Positions 26,740 through 36,508 of a DNA stretch of 64,000 nt are shown one piece after another; position 1 is the first letter of the stretch, and every line of letters begins with the position of its first letter. This stretch comes from CAUZIZ01 sp965219855. Lineage in GTDB: Bacteria > Acidobacteriota > UBA6911 > RPQK01 > JAJDTT01. Location of the stretch: assembly GCA_965219855.1 (NCBI GenBank), contig CBDCOR010000031.1:1-64000 (forward strand). The letters run 5' to 3'. The notes under the pieces were generated by a model, which worked only from the letters and a program-made list of their open reading frames with translations, was not told the origin of the DNA and ran no database searches. The position numbers were made by a program, and so were the translations under genes.

Positions 26740-28641
26740 ATGGCTTCTGCAATGGTGAAGCGCATGGCGTGGGGCGCGATCTTGCTCTTTGTGCTTTTCA
26801 CCCTTCTTGGGTTCGTCTCTGGGGCGAGTTCCTCCCGACGACCGAACATCATTCTTATTTTGACCGACGATCAGGGTTACGGGGACGTAGGCGTCCATGG
26901 GAACGCCATTCTCCGGACGCCGAACATGGATCGTCTGGCCAAGGAAGGGGTTCGGATCAAGGAATTCTATGTCACTCCGCTCTGCTCGACGACTCGGGCG
27001 AGTCTACTCACGGGTCGGTATAACCAGCGAACCGGAGTCCTCTGGCCGTTTCGGGGTGCCGAAGTGCTGAGACACCGGGAAGTGACCATCGCCGAAACCT
27101 TGAAGGAGGCCGGATACCGGACCGCGATCGTAGGAAAGTGGCACCTTGGGAGATACGGAAAATACAGTCCCTTGACCCACGGTTTTGACGAGTTTTTCGG
27201 TTTCCGGGATGGTATGATCGACGATTACTTCGACACCGCCCTGGAGCATAACGGCCGACCGGCCCGGATCAGCAACTACATCACAGACGCCTTGACGGAG
27301 GCTGCACTTCGTTTCGTGGAGGCCAATCAAACCCACCCCTTCTTTCTTTACCTGTCCTACAATGCTCCCCACATTCCCAACCAGGTTCCCCAGAAATTTG
27401 AGCAGGAATACGTCGAGCGAGGGTTGCCTCCCCACCTGGCCAAAGTCTACGGAATGATTACCTGCATGGACGACGGCATCGGCCGAATCCTGGAGACCTT
27501 GAAGAAGCTGCGCCTGGATGAGAAGACTTTAGTACTCTTCCTGTCCGATAACGGTCCCCAAATGGAAACCAGCCGGCAGATGCAGCAGTTCCGGTCTCCT
27601 GAGTGGCAGGCCATGGACTCCCTGTGGAAGGGCGCTGCCCGGTACAACGCCAACTTACGGGGAGAGAAGTCCACCGTGTATGAAGGAGGGATCCGTTCAC
27701 CATTTTTCGCCCGCTGGCCGGGTCATCTTCCCGCGGGGAAGACCGTGGATGTGGCGGCGGCTCATATCGACGTGCTCCCGACCGTTTTGGATCTCTGTGA
27801 TATTCCTCTTCCTGAAGGTCCGCCATTGGACGGCAAGAGCATGGCTCCTCTTCTGAGAACGGGGCATGGTGATGCGCTTCACGAGACCTTGTTTTTCTGG
27901 AGTGACGCACCGGTGACGGAGGGCGCCAATCCCCGAATGAGTGTTCCCCGCAGCAACTACGCGGTGCGCAGGGGACGCTGGAAGCTGGTGGCCGGCAAGG
28001 AGCTTTATGATCTAAGTCAAGATCCTTCCGAGCAGAAGGATTTGGCCGACCGCCAACCCGCGATGGTGAGAGAGTTGCAAGAGGCCTTCGATCTATGGAC
28101 GCAGGAGGTGGTGACTGGGGAAGATCTGGTGCGGCTCCCCGTTCCCGTCAGTGGAGAGGACACTCCCTCAATCATGTCTAATACGTTCTTAGGGGGGACC
28201 GTGGTCGACATCGCCTGGGCTAACCTCCACGGCGAGGGACTCAGGTATGCATACGGGAAGTTGATCCGGGACAAGATCACGGGTTGGCAGGACCTGAGCG
28301 ATTCCATCCGCTGGGACCTCGATGTGGAGCGAGAAGGGCGCTACCAGGTGATCCTCCAGTATGGCTGTGGGGCTTCCGATGGCTCTCGGATCCAGATCGC
28401 GGTAGGAGGTAACCGTATCGAAGTAGCGGTCGAGCCAACACCGGCTGCGGACGTGTGGCGGACTCAGAGTGTCGGGTTTCTCGACCTGAGTAAGGGGCAC
28501 TCCACTCTGGAGATCAGAGTCCTTTCGAAATCGGGAAAGCAAGGGATGGATCTTCACGAGGTTCGGCTGAGGTGGGTGGGAGGTAAGCATGCGCAGGTTC
28601 TCGCTGCGAGTCTGCCGTCAAATGGGTCAATGCCCTGGTAG
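26740..28641 (+). CDS. Exported sulfatase (arylsulfatase type I)
   Basis: 633 residues with AGGAG 11 bases before the ATG. Signal peptide (MAWGAILLFVLFTLLGFVSG). Metal-site motif PNIILILTDDQGYGDVG (about 35-51) and the formylglycine-type motif PLCSTTRASLLTGRYNQRTG (about 80), which has Thr where most sulfatases have Pro (C-x-P-x-R). Also GKWHLGRYGKYSPLTHGFDE and VLFLSDNGPQ (the second metal site). The last ~130 residues form a beta-sandwich-like extension (RYQVILQYGCGASDG) often seen in planctomycete/acidobacterial sulfatases. Likely desulfates a glycan, consistent with the sialidase/GH context. Note the open question of whether CSTTR is recognised by the formylglycine-generating enzyme. Confidence 0.92.
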   Translation: MASAMVKRMAWGAILLFVLFTLLGFVSGASSSRRPNIILILTDDQGYGDVGVHGNAILRTPNMDRLAKEGVRIKEFYVTPLCSTTRASLLTGRYNQRTGVLWPFRGAEVLRHREVTIAETLKEAGYRTAIVGKWHLGRYGKYSPLTHGFDEFFGFRDGMIDDYFDTALEHNGRPARISNYITDALTEAALRFVEANQTHPFFLYLSYNAPHIPNQVPQKFEQEYVERGLPPHLAKVYGMITCMDDGIGRILETLKKLRLDEKTLVLFLSDNGPQMETSRQMQQFRSPEWQAMDSLWKGAARYNANLRGEKSTVYEGGIRSPFFARWPGHLPAGKTVDVAAAHIDVLPTVLDLCDIPLPEGPPLDGKSMAPLLRTGHGDALHETLFFWSDAPVTEGANPRMSVPRSNYAVRRGRWKLVAGKELYDLSQDPSEQKDLADRQPAMVRELQEAFDLWTQEVVTGEDLVRLPVPVSGEDTPSIMSNTFLGGTVVDIAWANLHGEGLRYAYGKLIRDKITGWQDLSDSIRWDLDVEREGRYQVILQYGCGASDGSRIQIAVGGNRIEVAVEPTPAADVWRTQSVGFLDLSKGHSTLEIRVLSKSGKQGMDLHEVRLRWVGGKHAQVLAASLPSNGSMPW

Positions 28642-28879
28642 ACTGCAGATCACAACCTTCTCGCCTCGCTTGGCGATCTGCTCGTCGAAGTAGGCCACAA
28701 TCTTGTCTCGTCTGGCCATGAGCCCCTCGATTTCCGGCCTGGCCAACACGTCACCCAGGCGCTGCTTCACCCCGCCCCGATCCAGTTCTCGCATCCCGGT
28801 GTAGAACCTCTGGTCCAGTTTGCAGTTCTTCGGGTTGTTGGAAGCACTTCGGTTGATCCCGCTTACCTCCGCTCATCAC
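28627..28879 (-). pseudogene. Possible remnant of an unidentified gene
   Basis: On the minus strand a frame ending at 28627 encodes a protein-like tail (TGMRELDRGGVKQRLGDVLA, then RPEIEGLMARRDKIVAYFD). An in-frame stop lies just upstream, near 28880, and there is no good start. It overlaps the end of the sulfatase gene. The composition looks like a helical C-terminal fragment rather than random sequence, but I cannot name the parent protein. Confidence 0.25.
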
Positions 28880-29156
28880 CCTGCTGCCCCGCAATGGGCT
28901 GCAGCCTTCATCCTGCGCCCCCAGTCTTGCCCCCAGCCGACTGTGCTAGGATGGGAGCACAGTCAAACCGAATATTGGGCTTTTGTTGCCAAGTTTTCTC
29001 CGGGGGTCCTGGGCCTAACGCCACGCACCAGACGTTTGGGCATTTTAGGGGGCGATCGTTCTACCTACAAACGTCAGGTGAATATCACCGATGCGCGGCA
29101 TGCTTCAAAATCCGTCAAGCAAAAGAGGGGCCATAATCTCAGGCTGGAGGCCAACT
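28642..29156. other. Gap between sulfatase and TonB receptor
   Basis: About 515 bp with no intact gene on the plus strand. It holds the minus-strand remnant (to about 28880) and a perfect 9-bp inverted repeat at 28939-28964. The receptor's promoter should lie here. Confidence 0.6.
28939..28964. promoter_or_regulatory. Perfect 9-bp inverted repeat, operator-like
   Basis: GACTGTGCT and AGCACAGTC separated by 8 bp, about 190 bp upstream of the TonB receptor start. The symmetry suits a dimeric regulator site or a short hairpin. No T-run follows. No second copy was noticed. Confidence 0.35.
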
Positions 29157-32100
29157 GTGAATTGCAGGAAGCGTAGGTCGTGGTTGTTGGTAGCGGCGTT
29201 GATTTCGCCTCTGCTTTTTACGAGCTTGGAGGCCCAACTTGGCGGGGGCGCGATCTTCGGAATCGTCACTGATGAGACCGGGGGCGTCATCCCCGCAGCG
29301 GACGTAAACGCCACCAACGTCGGGACCAACAAGGTTAACGCCACCGTGACGGGCGATGGGGGGTTCTACGAATTCCCACTGTTGCCTCTCGGTGATTACA
29401 TTCTGAGCGTGGAGATCCCGGGTTTTCGGAAGGCCATCTCTGGAACGGTCGTCCTAGAATCAGGTACCCGACCCCGAATCGATTTTCAGCTGCAGATCGG
29501 AGAGTTCACGGTGCGAGTGAAGGTGGTTGGGACCACACCGCTTGTCAACCGTTCCAATCCTCAGCTTGGGGTTGCCCTGGACGAGAAAACCACGAAGGAG
29601 CTTCCCCTGAATGGCCGCAGTTTCTTCGACATGATTAATCTACAACCGGGAGTGATCGCTTCCAACGCCGAACCTACAGCCGGAAGCTCAACCGGAAGCC
29701 TTTCCGGTCAAAGGGGCGGCGTCGAGTTTTACGGCGCTCCGGGATACGGCAACAACTGGCTGCTCGACGGCGTTGACATGTCCTTCGGAGAAAACAACGC
29801 GGCCGGCGACCAGGCTGCTGGGACCGGCGGCAATGGAGCCGTCATCAACACGGTGAGCATTGAAGCCATTTCCGAGCTCAAAACAACCGGCAGTTCCTTT
29901 TCGGCTGAGTACGGTCGCGCGACAGGTGCCGTGATCAATATCAGCACCAAGTCGGGTACCAACGACTTCCACGGGACAGCCTTCTATTTCTGGCGCAGGA
30001 CCGGGTTCAACGCCAATAGCTTCGCCAACAACGCTCTTGGAGTGCCCCGGCCCGCCATGAAGCACGATCAGTTCGGTGGAAACATCGGCGGCCCCATCGT
30101 GAAGGATCGGGCCTTTTTCTTCTTCAACTATGAGGGGGTTCAGTTGGATCGCGGTCAAGGGATTGCCGGAAATCGCTTGACAGACGAAGTGATTGAAAAC
30201 CAGCTCGGCATTGACAGCGCAACCGTGGTGGATCCCGAATTGGGAAGAATCAGACATGCCACTCCCAATCCGATGCTCCAGGACCTGTACCGGCAATTGA
30301 GCCCGACAGGCTGCTCGGCGACCAGCGATCCCAGAATCTGCCTTCACGCGCACGCAACGCTGCGGCCATCAACGACGAGAACACTTATCTCTGGAGAGGC
30401 GATGTCGAGCTCACCGATAAGCAGCATCTAGCGGGACGCTACAGCTTCAACAACCAGGATTTCATCACCCCGAATTTCACAGATTTTGCGGGTCATACCC
30501 GCCAGTTCCCGACCCGCTTCAGAAATCTCGCAATTCACCACAATTACACCCTCTCACCCAGACTACTCAACGAATTCCGTTTTGGCCTCAACAGCAACCA
30601 GCTTACCCGTCTACAGGCCGCTCTGCGTGGGGAGTTCCCTGCTGGAGCAGGTTCGGCTCGCGTCACGGAATTGAACCCTCTCGACGGGCAGTGTGTCATC
30701 GACTTCAAGACAAAGACCTATACGCTCGCCGATAACTTCTCCTGGGTGCGTGACCGTCACCATTTGAAATTCGGCTTCGAGGCTCGCCGTATGGACTCCA
30801 AGCGGATCATCGCCGAGAACCCGATCATCGTCTACGGCAGTGTCGATGATCTGCTCTTCGAGCGAGATCCGCTGTATCTGCAGATCTGGTTCGGCTTTCC
30901 CGATGGATTCGACGGATTCGATCACTGGCAGACGGGTTGGTACGTGAATGACGACTGGCGGGTGAGCGACCGTGTCCAACTCAACCTGGGACTGCGCTAC
31001 GAGTATTACACAGGATTCGTGGGGCCCTGGAATATCGCCACCGGTGATATCTTTGGGCCTTTCATCCCGGATCGGAACACGCCCATATTCGACAAGGACG
31101 GGAACAATTTCGCCCCCCGTCTCGGTGCAGTGATTGATCTAAACAGCGAAGGGACGACGGTCTTACGGATCGGCGGAGCCACGACCTACACCCCTGCGCA
31201 GCCTTTCTATTACTTCGACATGGCTTTCCTGCCGGACCCCACGTTTCCGTCTTTCGCACAGTTCGCTCCAATCGATATTCCGGCCGCTTTCCAACCGATT
31301 CGGTTTCCCTTCCCCTTTGAATTTCAAGAAGCGGTCATCGAGGGTTTGAAGACTGGAGACACGTCGATTATCCCACAATCGATACGGGACCTCCCACCCA
31401 CTCCTTCGCCCGCCGAGCGCGACCGGGCTGATGAATATGCCTCTCACTGGAATCTGAGCTTGGAACGTCAGTTGCTGCCCTGGCTGGCTGCCACAGCCTC
31501 TTATGTGGGAAGCGCGGGGAACAAGCTACTGAGCAACTTCTACCCAAATCTGATCGATCCCACGACCGGGCAGCGTGGAAGACCCGATTTCGGCCCGATT
31601 CTGGTGCGACTCAATGATGGCCGAACCGATTACCATTCCATGCACCTGAGTTTGAGGGCGCGAAGAGATGACCTCACCTTCCTCACCAGCTACGTGTTGG
31701 CAAAGGCACACACCTACCATTCCATCGATGCGGGCTTTGGTACAGGGGACCGGTTTACACAGGATTTCAGCGACATTGCTGCCTCCTACGGTCCCAAGAG
31801 CTCAGATACACGCCATCGCTTCATGGGAAACTGGATATGGACGATTCCGGGCGGCAATTCAGGCTCGGGCGCTTCACGCTTTCTATTGAAGGGGTGGAAT
31901 CTGTCGGGAATCGTTGGTGCGCGGAGCGCCTATCCCATCAACGTCATCAGCGGATTCGATACCCGCGGCGATGGATTGAACTTTGGAAAGCGGCCCAACA
32001 GGGTTCCCGGCGTCAATGCTCGGTTGAGTGGGTCGGATCAATTGGCGTGGCTTAACCCATCCGCTTTTTGCTTCCCCGCGCCAGGTGGCGGGGGGTGTAC

Positions 32101-32386
32101 CGCCACTGGTGGTCCTGAGAGGAACGGAGCATTTGGGGATGTCGGACTCTTCACCGAGCGTGGGCCCAGTGCTTTCTGGCTCGACTTCGGAGTAACCAAG
32201 GACTTCTACTTCAACGACAGGAACCGTCTCCAGTTCCGTTACGAGATGTTCAATGCCCTCAATCATGCCGTGCTGCAAAACCCTGCGGGTTTTGGTGGTA
32301 CCGGCTTGACTTCTCCGACCTTCGGACGGATTTTCGGTGCCTCTGATGGGCGCACCATGCAGTTCGCTCTCAAGTACATTTTCTAG
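29157..32386 (+). pseudogene. Oar/CarO-type TonB-dependent outer-membrane receptor, frameshifted
   Basis: The GTG at 29157 has GGAGG upstream and is followed by a signal peptide (CRKRRSWLLVAALISPLLF). The N-terminus has a carboxypeptidase-regulatory-like fold (GIVTDETGGVIPAADVNATN), then a plug domain (ELPLNGRSFFDMINLQPGV, EYGRATGAVINISTKSGTND, GGNIGGPIVKDRAFFFFNYE). After ICLHA, near 30344-30360, the frame shifts by -1 (one base missing or two extra). The continuing frame is open (NAAAINDENTYLWRGDVELT) to the barrel and ends MQFALKYIF, a typical aromatic C-terminus for outer-membrane insertion. Combined length about 1,075 aa is normal for acidobacterial Oar-like receptors. Role: uptake of a large ligand, probably oligosaccharide. 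Broken gene or assembly error; otherwise intact. Confidence 0.85.
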
Positions 32387-32686
32387 CCGAGGACAGTCCA
32401 AAAGGCGAAGCTCCAAATTCTGTCAAACCCAGAACTCGGATTCATTCATCATAAGACGACAGCCGGGCGCGGCTGGCTGTGTCAGCAGTATGAGGCCAGG
32501 TTCCGAGGAGAAAGTGGATGACAGCAGAATCTCACCGGTTCCCGACCGAAGAGTTTCTTTCCTGCCAGTGGTGGAGATCACCGAAGTTTCGTTCTCGAAT
32601 GGGGCCAGCGCTTCTGGGGGCACTAGGTGAGACAACCGGTTACTGAGGGTGCTAAACTGGACAGTGATTGTTCCCAGGAGGCCCCA
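32387..32686. other. Intergenic region before the ECF sigma gene
   Basis: 300 bp. It contains a half-copy of the REP-like unit (GAAGTTTCGTTCTCGAATGG at about 32583) without the GAAACTT partner. AGGAGG near 32676 is the ribosome site of the sigma gene. Nothing else recognised. Confidence 0.55.
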
Positions 32687-33441
32687 GTGGCTACCGCTTC
32701 CGCACAAGAAATCACCCAACTGCTGCAAGCTTGGGGGAAAGATGATGAGGCCGCCCTGGAGAAACTGACCCCCCTGGTCTACGCCGAACTCCACCGCTTG
32801 GCCAAGCACTACATGGTCCGGGAGCGACCGGAGCACCTCCTACAGACCACCGCCCTGGTGAATGAGGCTTATCTGCGACTCATCGACTGGAGAAAAGCGG
32901 ATTGGCAGAACCGAGCTCACTTCTTCGGTCTGTCCGCCCACCTGATGCGGAACATCCTGGTGGATGTCGCGCGCAAATCACGTCGGGGTGGTGGCGTGGG
33001 TCAGGTGTCCCTGGATGAAGCGTGTCTAGTGTCCCCGCCGAGAGGCACGGACCTGGTGCCTCTGGACAAGGCCCTCAAGGCGCTCTCCACTCTAGCCCGG
33101 ATTTCTCATCGCCCGTCGTCGCGAGGCGTCGCAAGCGCCGTCCTGGCAAGGCTTGCGACCGAGGCCTCCGCAGTCGTACTCGTGCAGTACGTCGAGGAGG
33201 CCGACCGAGCGAAACACAGCCAGGGCGGATGATTGCGGCGACGCAGCAGACTGGCGATGAGAAATCCGGGCTAGACCCCAGGAAAAGCAAGGTGGTTGAA
33301 CTGAGGTTCTTTGGTGGTTTGAGCGTGGATGAAACAACCGAAGTCTTGTCGGTCTCTGCGATCACGGTCATGCGGGGTTGGAAGAAGGCTAAAGCCTGGC
33401 TCTGGCGGAAACTGGATCAGAGGCAGAGCCATGAAGCCTGA
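32687..33441 (+). pseudogene. ECF sigma-70 factor (acidobacterial TIGR02999-like), interrupted by a MITE-like insertion
   Basis: The GTG at 32687 is preceded by AGGAGG. Sigma region 2 is intact: ASAQEITQLLQAWGKDDEAA, LVYAELHRLAKHYMVRERPE, TALVNEAYLRLIDW, HFFGLSAHLMRNILVDVARK. After KALKALSTL the sequence enters a 179-bp insertion and soon meets a stop. On the other side region 4 resumes in another frame: DPRKSKVVELRFFGGLSVDE, then AITVMRGWKKAKAWLWRKL. Removing 179 bp restores one ~192-aa frame (STL-DPRKSK). The truncated product lacks the -35-binding region. The gene overlaps the kinase gene (start 33431), an arrangement repeated widely in acidobacteria, where the sigma factor and kinase probably act together. 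Confidence 0.9.
33092..33274. mobile_element. MITE-like insertion with perfect inverted ends inside the sigma gene
   Basis: CTAG at 33092-33095 and 33271-33274 are the probable target duplication. Between them lie perfect inverted ends, CCCGGATTTCTCATCGCC (33096-33113) and its complement (33253-33270). The core (about 140 bp) has no transposase frame and contains further perfect stems, such as GTCGCAAGC/GCTTGCGAC and GGCCTCC/GGAGGCC. The net gain of 179 bp breaks the reading frame. A 4-bp duplication with CC-starting ends is compatible with an IS1380-type transposase acting in trans; that link is tentative. No such transposase is in this window. Confidence 0.88.
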
Positions 33442-36323
33442 GCGCTGGCAGCAGATCGATCAGATACTCGACGGCGCTTTGCAAAGAGAAGGCAGCCAGA
33501 GGAAAGCCTTTCTAGACGAAGCTTGTTCTGGGGACGCCTCGCTGCGCAAAGAAGTTGAGAGTCTGCTCAAGGCCAGCGCGCGCGGAAGATTTCATTGAAA
33601 CGCCTGCCCTGGAGGAGGCAGCCAAGGCCATGGCCCAGAATCAGGTTCAGTCCATGGTAGGACAAGAGTTGGGTTCCTATCGAATTCTTTCCCTGCTCGG
33701 CACGGGAGGCATGGGAGAAGTCTATCTGGCGGAAGACACGAAGCTGGATCGGAAAGTCGCTTTGAAATTCCTGAGCGGGGAGCTGCAGGAAGACGAGGCA
33801 GCCAGAAGGCGCTTCCTGCGGGAAGCCAAATCGGCTGCTGCTTTGGACCATCCCTATGTCTGCAATATCTTTGAGATCGGGAAAGCGGAGAGCAAAGACT
33901 TCATCTCGATGGAGTACGTCCGGGGCAAGACGCTCAAGGAGCAGCTAGAAAAAGGCCCGCTTCCTCTCCAGGTTGCTCTCGAAAAGGCCACGGAGATTGC
34001 TGAGGCACTGGAAGCCGCCCACCGGCAGAACATCATCCATCGGGATCTGAAGCCGTTGAACATCATGATCACCCCCGATGGGCACGTCAAGGTCCTGGAT
34101 TTTGGGTTGGCCAAGCGGCTGACAGCCGAGGGAGGAGACAGTCAGGAACAGACCCTCACCGGCAATCTGACCCGAACGGGTGACACGCTTGGGACCCTAC
34201 CTTATATGTCTCCGGAGCAATTGCGGGGGCAAGAGGTCGATGCTCGATCGGACATTTTCTCCTTTGGCGTACTGCTCTATGAGATGCTCACCGCTGTCCA
34301 TCCCTTCAAGAAGGACTCCCCTATGGATACGGGGAACGCCACCCTGAGCCAGGACCCAGCTCCCTTGCCTCGCTACGTGGAAGGCATCCCCGAATTACTT
34401 CAGCACACTGTCAGGAAGATGCTGGCCAAGGAGCGGGATCGGCGTTACCAATCGGCTAAAGATTTGCGGGTTGATCTCGAACAATTGAAGCGGGATGTGG
34501 ATCGGGGAAGGGCAGCGGTCCGTGTATCTACCCCCGCCAGAAAGTCAAACCTTCGTCGGCAGCTTGCCTTGGGAGCGGCTCTGCTGACGATTGTGTTGAT
34601 GGCTGGCGTCGTACTCTGGTTGATCCGCTCACCATCAAAACCATCACTGCGAGTTGAACCCCTCACCAGTTATCCGGGCCATGAGACCCGCCCCACTTTT
34701 TCTCCCGAGGGCAATCAGGTCGCCTTCTCCTGGAATGGAGACAAGCAAGACAACTTTGATATCTACGTCAAACTGATCGGCAGTGGAAGACCTTTGCGGC
34801 TGACCACCAACCCGGCAATGGACATCAGCCCTTCCTGGTCACCGGACGGCCGCTCGATCGCCTTCCTTCGTCTTTTGCCAGACAGAAAGGTCGAGGTGCT
34901 TTTGATCCCGGCCCTGGGTGGCTCTGAGCGCCCGGTGGCTGAGATCAACTTTCAGCCATTTGGGCACTTACCAGGCTCCTTTTTGCCCTGGTATCCGGAC
35001 GGCAAGTGGCTCATTGTCTGCAATGAGGTGAATAGTTTGTCCGTCGGTTTGACCCTCCTCTCCATCGGGACTGGTGAAAAGCGGCAACTGACCTTGCCGC
35101 CAATGGATTCGGGAGTCGTCGCCGATATGGCTCCGGCCGTGTCCCCGGGCGGCGACGCCTTGGCTTTTATTAGAGGGGTTAGTCTTGGGGTGAGCGATCT
35201 CTATCTGTTGTCCCTTTCCAAGGATCTCAAGCCAAAGGGGGAGCCGAAACGGTTGACCTTCTGGAATCGGTCGACCAACAGTCCCTTTTGGACGCCAGAC
35301 GGCCGCGAAATCCTTTTCTCTTCTGGTTGGCACCTGGGTAGCCGAAGTCTTTGGGAAATAGCAGCATCCGGGTCTGGCGAGCCGGAACGGCTGGCAGCTC
35401 TAGACTTTGGAGCTCAGACTCTTGCCGTCTCTCGCCAAGGCAAGCGTCTTGTCTATGAGCAAGTGGCCTTTGACTACAACATTTGGCGTATCGAGGACCC
35501 TGGCCTTGAGGGAAAGAGCGCAGCGCCGAGCAAGTTGACTTCCTCCACACGCTGGGACGGCTGGCCCGACTTTTCTCCGGACGGCAGCAAGATTGCTTTT
35601 GTGTCGTTTCGCTCGGGAACTATGGAGGTCTGGATCTGCGATAGCGACGCTTCAAATGCCATCCAATTGACTTCTCTTCGCAGCTCGTTTGCGACGGATG
35701 CCACAGACGAGATCTACGAAACGCGCGGCCCGCGTTGGTCTCCGAACGGTGAGCACATTGTCTTTGAGTCTCGCCCGGAACAGACGCCCGACCTCTACCT
35801 CATCAATTCGAACGGTGGAACGCCCCAGCGACTGACGACTCATCCTGATTGGGATGAGCAGGCGAGTTGGTCGAGGGACGGGCAGTGGATCTACTTTGCC
35901 TCGAATCGTAGCGGAGAGCACCAGGTCTGGAAGATGCCAGCTAAGGGGGGAAAGGCGGTCCAGGTGACCCAAAGTGTCGGAGAAGTGGTGCAAGTCCCGT
36001 CTGAGTCCCCCGATGGCAAGTTCGTTTATTTCATGAAAGGTTTAAGCCTATGGAAAGTTCCAGTGGAGGGAGGTGAGGAGAGCCGGGTGCTTGAATCTGT
36101 CATCTCCTTTACCATAGTAGATCAGGGGATCTACTTCGGTCATCGCAGGGAGAGATCCGTTAAGTTTTTCAGTTTCGCCACTGGGAAAATCCGACACATA
36201 GCCTCGATTGAAAAGCCGATGCGAGGTTACCACCTGTCCGCTTCCCGCGATGGCCGATGGGTCTTATATGCGCAGCTTGATCAAGATGACAAGGATCTGA
36301 TCTTGCTGGAAGATTTCCGCTAA
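33431..36323 (+). pseudogene. Membrane Ser/Thr protein kinase with TolB-like propeller, frameshift near N-terminus
   Basis: The family-typical start MKPERWQQIDQILDGALQRE at 33431 overlaps the sigma gene by 11 bp. At a GCGCGCGCG run (33576-33584) the frame shifts +1 (one base extra or two missing); the next frame continues AEDFIETPALEEAAKAMAQ. An ATG at 33630 (MAQNQVQSMVGQELGSYRI) could still start an almost complete kinase. Kinase domain: LGTGGMGEVYLAEDTKLDRK, HRDLKPLNIMITPDG, DFGLAKR, GTLPYMSPEQLRG. One membrane segment (LALGAALLTIVLMAGVVLWL) is followed by a periplasmic WD40/TolB-like propeller (SWSPDGRSIAF, DFSPDGSKIAFVS, WSRDGQWIYFASNRSG). The TAA stop is provided by the adjacent 189-bp repeat element. 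Targets unknown. Confidence 0.85.
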
Positions 36324-36508
36324 GGGTTCGTGCAAGAATAACTTCGCAGAGTTGGCGCTCAGTTTGGCGCCAGATTTGGTCGCGAACGATTGAGCGAAAC
36401 CGCAGGCGTAGCCGGGCCTACGCTGAGGATTTCGCGATTGAGGAGCGGCCGCAGATGATGGGAAGATGAGATGCCGGAAGGTGAAGTTATTCTTGCACGA
36501 GCCCTAAG
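36320..36508. mobile_element. 189-bp MITE-like element, copy 1
   Basis: Left end 36320-36344 and right end 36484-36508 are 25-bp inverted repeats matching at 23 of 25 positions (core GTGCAAGAATAACTT). The inner part carries a second symmetry, GCAGGCGTAG/CTACGC, between GCGAAACC and GGATTTCGC. No coding frame. It starts at the kinase stop codon and ends immediately before the ATG of the epimerase gene. An equally long second copy lies at 37452. Confidence 0.88.
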
